Positions 1 through 11,331 of a stretch of 11,331 nucleotides of DNA are shown here, one piece after another; positions within the stretch are counted from its first letter, which is position 1; each line of letters starts with the position of its first letter. Origin of the DNA: Saccharomonospora xinjiangensis XJ-54 (GTDB lineage: Bacteria > Actinomycetota > Actinomycetes > Mycobacteriales > Pseudonocardiaceae); assembly GCF_000258175.1 (NCBI RefSeq), contig NZ_JH636049.1, positions 4,752,235-4,763,565 of the forward strand. Direction: 5' to 3'. The position numbers and the translations under genes are program-made. The notes beneath the pieces were generated by a model. It was not told the origin of the DNA and did no database searches. It saw only the letters and a list, made by a program, of their open reading frames with translations.

Positions 1-88
1 CGCCGGTGCGGCCGGACACCGGCCACACGTGCGCGCCGGTGGTGGCGGGTGCGGGCCCGGTGGGTGCGGGTGGTGGCACGGTACTCAA
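1..88 (-). CDS. Start of a further biosynthetic gene (partial), possibly a stand-alone acyltransferase
   Basis: Eighteen bases after the AT1-AT2-ER stop an open frame begins and runs off the window. A TTG at 88-86 is preceded by GGAGG with a 7-base spacer, ideal spacing. The next in-frame start, GTG at 79-77, would be 16 bases away, so TTG is preferred. The 29 visible residues are MSTVPPPAPTGPAPATTGAH followed by VWPVSGRTG: a Pro/Ala/Thr-rich lead, then a segment resembling the start of the KS-AT linker in ordinary modular PKSs (the VLSART-like stretch). That would fit a discrete AT with a cis-AT-like linker, as I recall for KirCII of kirromycin. It could equally be another PKS subunit. Co-transcription with the upstream gene is likely from the spacing. 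Existence is moderately sure; function is a guess. Confidence 0.55.
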   Translation of the reverse strand, partial: MSTVPPPAPTGPAPATTGAHVWPVSGRTG

Positions 89-95
89 CGAGAAA

Positions 96-100
96 CCTCC
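96..100 (-). promoter_or_regulatory. Ribosome binding site of the downstream partial gene
   Basis: GGAGG in the 18-base gap after the AT1-AT2-ER stop lies seven bases before the TTG at 88. It supports both the existence of the next gene and its unusual TTG start. Confidence 0.6.
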
Positions 101-106
101 GGCGGG

Positions 107-3100
107 TCAGCTGGCGCGGCGTGCTGCGCGGTCGTCGAGCAGGGCCGCTGTGGCGGTGAGCAGGTGTTCGGTGACCGAATCGACGTGGCGGCGCTGCCAC
201 GGTTCGAGTTCCGTGCCGCGCACCCAGTCGTTGAAGGCCCCCATCGCGGGTCCGCACGGGATGTGGTAATCGACCTTGCGGTCCTCGACACCGTCGCGGG
301 CGAAGGCGAACGCCGAGGTGAGGTAGGTGCGGAACACCTCAGCCATGTCCTGTTTGGACTGCCCGCTCGATCCGATTTCGGCGAGCACCTCGGCGAACGG
401 CCGCCGCAGGTAGTGCCGCTCGATCTGGTCGCGGACGGCGGGGTCGATGTCAACGTAGCGATCGTGTGCGCGCCAGAGCTCGTGCAGCTTCGTGGCACGA
501 GCCGGGTAGAACAGGCCCTTGCGGGCCACGGTGTTCTTGGCGCCCAGCTCGAACATGTCGGGCCATGGAGCCACGTCGATGTCGTGGACGCTCAGCGACC
601 GCAGGATGTCCTTGGCCCTCGCGCTGGTCGCGGCCTCGACCGTGCATTGGTTGATCGATCCGGTGAGCAGGAACTCGGCACCCATGTGCAGGGCCGCCGC
701 GGCGGCCTCCGGCGTGCCGATCCCGCCCGCCGCGCCGACGTGAACCCGTTCGCCGTCGCCTGCCAGCCGGTCGCGCAGGCGCAGCACGGACGGCAGCAGC
801 GTGGTCAGCGTCGCGGGACCGGACAGCCAGCCCGACCCGGCTTCCACCACCACATCCCGCGCCACGGGCAGCGTGGCCGCCCTGGATTCCTCGGCCGCCG
901 TGAGGTGTCCCTGCTCGCGCAGCAGGCGAACCAGGGCGGCGGGGGCCGGGGAGAGCATCTGCTCCGCGATGTCGGTGCGGCTGACCTTCGCCAGCACCGA
1001 CCCGCCCTTGAGCCGGAACTTCACCAGCCCCGGGGTGATCTCCAGATGCCCCGACGCCTCCACGACGGTGACCCCGAGCCGCAGGTAGAGATCGGCCAGC
1101 GCGAGTTCCTTTCCCGGGTCCGAAGGGTGATACGGCAGGGCCGCGCCGAACGGGTTGTCGGACCCCAGTTCGGCCACGATCGCGCCGATCCCGGCCTCCA
1201 CCTCGGCCATCGGCAACCCGCCCGCGCCGAAGAACCCCATCCCGCCCGCCTTCGCCAGCCGGGACAGCAGCTCCACTCCGGACACGCCGCCGTACATCGA
1301 TCCGGCGACGCAGGCGTGGGCGAGGCCGTAGCGAGCCCGGAAGGACGCCGACCCGAGCGCGGTGTACTCGCCTGCCCGCTCCGTTCCGGCCGCGATCACG
1401 GCGGCAGGGTCGGGCAGCGTGGGTGCCTGCGGGGACATCGTGGCCACCCTGTCCACGGCACCCTGCCCGTCCACAGTGGACGCTGAGGCCACACTTGCCG
1501 CGGTGGCCGCCGTCACCGCTGTGGCCGTTGCGCTCGCCCGGCTCTCCTGGTCCGCCCTGGCCGCCGTGGTGACTGTGGCCGCCGGGGCCGTTCCGGCGAC
1601 TGTCGCCGCTGTGGCCGTCATGTCCGCCGGAGCGGCCGGGGTCGCCTGAACCGGTGTGGCCGCCGCCGTCCCGGCGTTCACGACGTCGCCGCGCTCCTGC
1701 CCGGCGACTCCCCCGGCGCTGAAGGCGGGCACGGTCACGCGCGACGGCGTGGCCTCCTCCGCCTCGCTCCCGCGTCGCTGCGCCCACTGCTTGGTGATCT
1801 TGGCGACGAGGTTGCGCAGCACCTTCCCCGGCCCGAGTTCGACGAACTCGATCTCGCCGCGCTCCAGCAGGTAGAGCATCGAGTCGAGCCAGCGGACGGG
1901 GCTGTCGATCTGGCGCGTGAGCCGGTGCCGCAGCCCTGCCGCGTCGTGCGGGCTGGCGTCGAGGTTGGCGAGCACGGGGATGCGCGGCGCGGCCAGCGGT
2001 ACCGTCTCCAGGAAGCGGCCGAACTCCCCGGCTGCCGGGGTGACGAACGGCGAGTGCAGCGCCCCGCTCACTCGCAGCCTGCCGTACCGGCCGCCCGCCG
2101 CCTCCACGAGCGGCCCGACCGCGTCGAGCCCGCTGTCCTGGCCTGCCAGCACGACCTGGTCGAAGGCGTTGATGTTGGCCACCGACACGCCCTCGATCCC
2201 GGCGATCATCGACTCCACCGTGGCGAGGTCGCAGCCGACGACGGCGGCCATCGACCCTGTGGCGACCCTGCCCATCAGCTCGCCCCTGCGCGCCACGAGC
2301 CGCAACCCGGTCTCGAAGTCGAACACCCCCGCCGCGAACAGGGCCGCGTACTCGCCGAGGCTGTGCCCGACGAGATAGTCGGGTGGCACGGGGTCCTCCT
2401 CGCATCGCGCGAGGTAGGACAGTGCCGACACCACGTAGAGGGCGGGCTGGGTGTACTCGGTGCGCCGAAGCCTGCCCTCGGGGTTGCGCTCGCACAGTTC
2501 GCGAATCGAGTAGCCCAGCACGGCGTCGGCGGTGGCGACGTGCCCCGGATAGCGGTCGAACAACTCGGCGCCCATGCCCTGGGACTGCGAACCCTGGCCG
2601 GGAAAGCCGTACACCTTCATGGCAACTCCTTTCCCGGCAGGCCCGGAAGCGGTCGAGGACACCTCAGGCGCGGGCGCGGTCCTTGGCGCGGTCGGCGCGG
2701 GGATAGTTCTGCGTGCGGGACGGGCCGCGAACGTGGCCCGCACCTCGGAGAGCAGCCTGCGGTCGTGGCCGAACATGCTGAGCACCGGGTAGGAGCGTCC
2801 CCGCGCCGGTCCGAGCACGGCCGACGCCAGGTTGTGCAGAGTCCCCGACGGTCCCAGATCGACGTAGCGGTGGGGACCTTCGGCCTCCAGCCCGCGCACC
2901 GCCTTCTCGAACTCGATCGGCCCCGAGACCACCGACCAGTAGTGCTCGACGCTGGGCCGGCGCATCCGCTCCCCCGTCGCGCACGACACGATCGGAATGC
3001 GGGGTGGCCGCAGCTCCAGCCCGGCCATCAGCCTCGTGCACGCCTCGCGGCGGGAGTCGAGCAGTCGCGAGTGGTACGGATGCTCGACCGCCACGCGCTG

Positions 3101-3663
3101 GCAGGGGATCTCCGCGACCCGCAACGCCTCCTCCGCGACCCGCAACGCCTCTTCGGATCCCGAGACGACGAAGTGCTGCGGCCCGTTGCGGGCCGCGAGG
3201 TCGGTGTGCTCCCGCAGTTCGGGCATCCGCTGGTGCAGGCCGGGATCGGCGAGCACGGCGAGCATCCCGCCTTCGGGCAGCCCTTCGAGCACCCTGGCCT
3301 GCGCGACCACCAGCCGGAGGCACTCCTCCACGCCGAACACGCCGGACAGCGCGGCCGCCGTGAACTCACCGAGGCTCGCCCCCAGTAGCACATCGGGTTC
3401 GACTCCGTCCGAACGCAACAGCTCCGCCAGCGCCAGTTCGACCATCACGATCGCCGGGTGCGTGACCAGCGTGTCGAGAAACGGCTCACCCGCCCGCTGC
3501 GTCCCGTACATCCTGGCCACCACCGACTGTCCGCACAGGTCGGCGACGACGGCGTCGAGCCGGTCGAGTTCGGCGCGGAACACCGGCTCCTCGCGGTAGA
3601 GTTCGGCGCCCATCTGGTAGTGCTGCGAGCCCTGCCCCGAGAACAGGAAGACCGTCGGCGTGC

Positions 3664-3667
<4 letters not shown>
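107..3667 (-). CDS. Tandem trans-acyltransferase fused to PfaD-type enoyl reductase (AT1-AT2-ER)
   Basis: This 1186-residue fusion supplies activities in trans to AT-less PKS modules. It starts at GTG 3667, which overlaps the NRPS stop, with GGAGG six bases upstream. AT1 (about 4-315) has GQGSQ, GASLGE (Ser 98) and EHPYHS (His 199). It has Gln 123 where malonyl-type ATs carry the carboxylate-binding Arg, the pattern of PedC-like acyl hydrolases that clear stalled chains. AT2 (about 350-640) has GQGSQ, GHSLGE (Ser 436), Arg 461 (VARRGELM) and GALHSPF (His 538), consistent with malonyl-CoA transfer. A low-complexity Ala/Thr/Val linker (about 642-745) leads to the ER (about 750-1186). The ER is an FMN-dependent TIM barrel of the PfaD/FabK/nitronate-monooxygenase family, with [39 protein letters not shown] and FYPARATKL, and the usual PfaD C-terminus (FNDWVRGT). 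From memory, similar tandem AT-ER fusions occur in kirromycin and mupirocin clusters. Oddities: a second well-placed ribosome site and ATG at the AT1/AT2 boundary, and a 21-base tandem repeat in AT1. Confidence 0.95.
1433..1744 (-). other. Low-complexity Ala/Thr/Val linker between AT2 and the enoyl reductase
   Basis: About 104 residues (642-745) are dominated by Ala, Thr and Val with few charged residues and no recognisable fold. At DNA level it is built from degenerate copies of GCGGCCACAG-like units (on the plus strand, 'gctgtggccg' recurs near 1518 and 1610, with near copies between). It probably acts as a flexible tether. The repetitive DNA makes length changes by slippage plausible. Confidence 0.75.
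2620..2632 (-). promoter_or_regulatory. Internal ribosome binding site and ATG at the AT1/AT2 boundary
   Basis: Inside the fused gene, AAAGGAG (2632-2626) is followed after five bases by ATG (2620-2618). This ATG is in frame and begins exactly where AT2 begins ([12 protein letters not shown]). Translation from it would give an 837-residue AT2-ER protein ending at the same stop (107). The site lies in a Pro/Ala/Gly linker, where AAAGGAG encodes part of Gly-Lys-Gly-Val. It may be a working internal start or a relic of two genes that fused. Whether ribosomes use it cannot be seen from sequence. Confidence 0.6.
3110..3151 (-). repeat. Exact 21-base tandem duplication within AT1
   Basis: Two identical adjacent 21-base copies (3131-3151 and 3110-3130) are aligned with codons. 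They encode EALRVAE twice (residues 173-179 and 180-186), in the helix between the VVSG strand and the PCQRV strand of AT1. From memory this helix is usually about this length in AT domains, so the repeat need not mean an insertion. Confidence 0.9.
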
Positions 3668-9609
<5,942 letters not shown>

Positions 9610-9615
9610 CCGGGG

Positions 9616-9621
9616 CTCCTT
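9616..9621 (-). promoter_or_regulatory. Ribosome binding site of the NRPS gene
   Basis: AAGGAG on the minus strand lies six bases before the ATG at 9609. It settles the start of the NRPS, because the frame is also open for 66 codons upstream into the end of the previous gene. The 55-base gap containing it (9610-9664) shows no convincing hairpin or promoter. Confidence 0.85.
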
Positions 9622-9664
9622 TTCGCCGGGATTCGAGGGTGTGTTCGGGGACTCGCCGGGCCGA

Positions 9665-11331
9665 TCAGGCGAGCATGTCGGCCACCACGTCGTCGGGGAG
9701 TTCGTCGATCCGCTCGACGAGTTCTGCCTCGACCACCCTGGCCATGCCCGCGACGGTGCGGGCGTCGAAAAGACCACCGAGGTCGAGTTCGATCGGGAAC
9801 CTGCCACGCAACCGCGAGATCACCTGGGTGGCGAGGATCGAATCACCGCCCAGTTCGTGGAAGTCGTCGTCCGCGCCGACCGAGTCGAGCCCGAGGACGT
9901 CGGCGACCGCCTCGGCCACCATGGCTTCCAGCGCACCGGCCTCCGGCGCACCACCCGCCTCCCCGGTGGTCGTGGTGGGCGCCGACGGAGCCGTGGAGGC
10001 CGCAAACTGCGGCGCTGACCGCACGGCAGGCGCGGCCGGTGCGGGTTGCCCGGTGACGTCGGTCGCGCCGGGGTTCTCCGCGAGGATGACCGACTCCAGC
10101 GCCTGGTCCTCGCGGGTGGCGAGCAGTGAGTAGGTGCGCACCGCACCCAGCCCGGCCCTTTCGAGCGCGCGCCGCCACATCGGGGCGCTCAGCAGCGGTC
10201 CGTTCGGCAGCCGGGTGTCCTCGAAGGACCACCACCCCGGCATCAGGCCGAACGTCAGCGTCGGGAACGGCTGGACCCTCGTGACCTCCAGCACCACCAG
10301 CACACCGCCCGGCCGCAGCAGCGACCGCGCGTGCGCCAGTGTCCGGTCGATGCGGGCGGTGGCGTGCAGGACGTTGGTGGCGAGCACGACGTCGTAGGCG
10401 CCTTCCGCGATGCCCTGCCCTGCGGGTGGCCGCTCGATGTCCAGCACGGCGGTGTCGAGGAAGTCGTGCTCGCGGCCGTAACGGTCGGCGCCGTAGCGCG
10501 TGAAGCCCCGAGAGATGTCGGTGTAGGTGTAGCGGACGCGCCCGGCGTGCCCGGCCAGCGCGGGCAGCACCGAGGCGGTCGTTCCGCCGGTGCCCGCGCC
10601 GATCTCCAGCAGCGCGACGGGCACCTCGGGATCGCGGGCCAACCGCGCGCCGACGTACTCGCCGACCAGCCTGGCCACGAGGGCGTTGGAGTCCTGGTCG
10701 CTGTGGTAGACGTCCTCCACCGCCGTGAACGAACCGCCGGGGAACAGCACCTCGTGGGCCTTGCGCCTGCCGGTGAGCACGTCGGGGTAGGCGTCGAGGC
10801 AGGACGTCAGCAGCCGGGCGAAACCGGCCATCTCGGGCCTGCGGGCGAGCAGGTCGCGGGTCAGTTCCTCCACGGCGGCGTCCTCCCAGCGCAACGGCGT
10901 CGCCGCGCACTCCGCCGTGGTGGTGTAGGCGCCGCCTTCCTCGGCGAGGTATCCGGCGTCGGCGAGGATGCGCAGCAGCCCGGACACGAGCCGGTGGTGC
11001 TCGGCCACCACGCCGAGCCGCTCGATGAGGCTTTCGGCGGTGTGGCGCTCCCCTTCCCGTTCGAACACGCCCATGCGGCGCAGTGACGCCAGCAGCAGCC
11101 GCTCGCACAGCGCGCCGAGTTCGGCTGCGAGGTCGTCGGCTTCGGCCGCGGCACGCAGGCTCGTGCGGTCGGGGTGCTCGGCGAAGTGGGCCTCGGCGGC
11201 AGCGTCCAGTTCGGACAGCATCGACGGCACGCCGGCGGTGGTGGACTCGGCGGGGACGGACGACCCCGTTGGCTCGGTGCGCTCGGCCGCACCGGCTCCG
11301 GCCGCGGGAACCGCCGTGGGTGCCGTCGCTG
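9665..11331 (-). CDS. Trans-AT PKS/hybrid megasynthase, 3' part: C-methyltransferase and carrier domain (partial, N-terminus outside window)
   Basis: The last 554 residues of a larger protein are visible; the frame is open to the window edge. A GTG at 11230 could be read as a start, but the 33 codons before it encode an Ala/Pro/Thr-rich interdomain linker, so it is probably internal. Visible residues about 34-140 form the helical lid typical of trans-AT PKS C-methyltransferases. The SAM-binding fold follows, with LEIGAGTGG (241-249), TYTDIS, VLDIE, NVLHAT (the conserved cMT His is about residue 322), [12 protein letters not shown] and the late PGWWSF motif. After an Ala/Pro/Thr linker comes a carrier domain with LGGDSI (phosphopantetheine Ser about 497, codon 9841-9839) and an acidic tail. 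Role by family: SAM-dependent alpha-methylation of the carrier-bound beta-ketoacyl chain, then transfer to the next enzyme. No KS, KR or DH is visible, so the full module is unknown. An O-methyltransferase role is less likely. The stop is TGA at 9667-9665; the NRPS gene follows 55 bases later. Confidence 0.9.
   Translation of the reverse strand, partial: ATAPTAVPAAGAGAAERTEPTGSSVPAESTTAGVPSMLSELDAAAEAHFAEHPDRTSLRAAAEADDLAAELGALCERLLLASLRRMGVFEREGERHTAESLIERLGVVAEHHRLVSGLLRILADAGYLAEEGGAYTTTAECAATPLRWEDAAVEELTRDLLARRPEMAGFARLLTSCLDAYPDVLTGRRKAHEVLFPGGSFTAVEDVYHSDQDSNALVARLVGEYVGARLARDPEVPVALLEIGAGTGGTTASVLPALAGHAGRVRYTYTDISRGFTRYGADRYGREHDFLDTAVLDIERPPAGQGIAEGAYDVVLATNVLHATARIDRTLAHARSLLRPGGVLVVLEVTRVQPFPTLTFGLMPGWWSFEDTRLPNGPLLSAPMWRRALERAGLGAVRTYSLLATREDQALESVILAENPGATDVTGQPAPAAPAVRSAPQFAASTAPSAPTTTTGEAGGAPEAGALEAMVAEAVADVLGLDSVGADDDFHELGGDSILATQVISRLRGRFPIELDLGGLFDARTVAGMARVVEAELVERIDELPDDVVADMLA

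Noticed and set aside
29..1486. Long plus-strand open frame (485 codons), and similar ones at 1925-3388, 3886-6471 and 6871-9606
   Set aside because: They lie opposite genes with full domain motifs. Long antisense frames are expected in such GC-rich coding DNA, and their translations show no recognisable domain.
450..2495. Minus-strand open frame of 681 codons overlapping the AT1-AT2-ER gene in another frame
   Set aside because: The translation is Arg/Gly/Pro-rich, out-of-frame sequence with no motifs. The overlapping frame carries clear AT and PfaD signatures.
9610..9664. Possible promoter or terminator in the largest intergenic gap, with TCGCCGGG occurring twice (9623-9630 and 9653-9660)
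   Set aside because: The repeat is short and expected in GC-rich DNA. No stable hairpin with a T-tract and no clear -10/-35 are visible, and the gap fits an operon.
9610..9807. Upstream extension of the NRPS frame by 66 codons
   Set aside because: It overlaps the carrier domain of the previous gene, has no NRPS-like sequence, and a near-perfect AAGGAG precedes the ATG at 9609.
11128..11230. GTG at 11230 as the true start of a 521-residue methyltransferase-carrier protein
   Set aside because: The frame stays open to the edge and encodes linker-like sequence, and no ribosome site is visible just upstream. A fragment of a larger megasynthase is more likely.

Overview
The window is very GC-rich actinobacterial DNA: G or C sits at most third codon positions and the starts used are ATG, GTG and TTG. 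It looks like the inside of a hybrid polyketide-synthase / nonribosomal-peptide-synthetase (PKS/NRPS) gene cluster of the trans-acyltransferase (trans-AT) kind. Which actinomycete it comes from cannot be told from the sequence; Streptomyces or Pseudonocardiaceae would both fit. All genes lie on the minus strand, so they read from high to low coordinates.

Layout in the direction of transcription. (1) 11331-9665 is the 3' end of a megasynthase gene that enters from outside the window. It carries a trans-AT-type C-methyltransferase and a carrier domain. (2) 9609-3664 is a complete 1981-residue NRPS with the order C - A (interrupted by an N-methyltransferase) - PCP - C. Its last C domain has lost the HHxxxDG histidines, and no thioesterase follows. 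(3) 3667-107 is a complete 1186-residue fusion of two stand-alone acyltransferases and a PfaD/FabK-type flavin enoyl reductase: acyl-hydrolase-like AT1, malonyl-type AT2, ER. (4) 88-1 is the first 29 codons of a further gene, which continues outside the window.

The genes are packed as an operon. There are 55 bases between 1 and 2, a 4-base GTGA stop/start overlap between 2 and 3, and 18 bases between 3 and 4. I see no promoter, terminator, RNA gene, insertion sequence, CRISPR array or origin, and no gene-free stretch over 300 bases.

How they would work together (inference from family knowledge): AT2 loads malonyl units onto carrier domains of PKS modules that have no AT of their own, and the trans-ER saturates selected double bonds. 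AT1 probably hydrolyses stalled acyl chains. The PKS end protein C-methylates the growing chain. The NRPS then adds one amino acid, which is N-methylated on the enzyme. The degenerate terminal C domain is the only visible candidate for chain release or hand-over. The order PKS, then N-methylating NRPS, then tandem AT is reminiscent, from memory, of oxazolomycin-type assembly lines. That is a hypothesis to test, not an identification.
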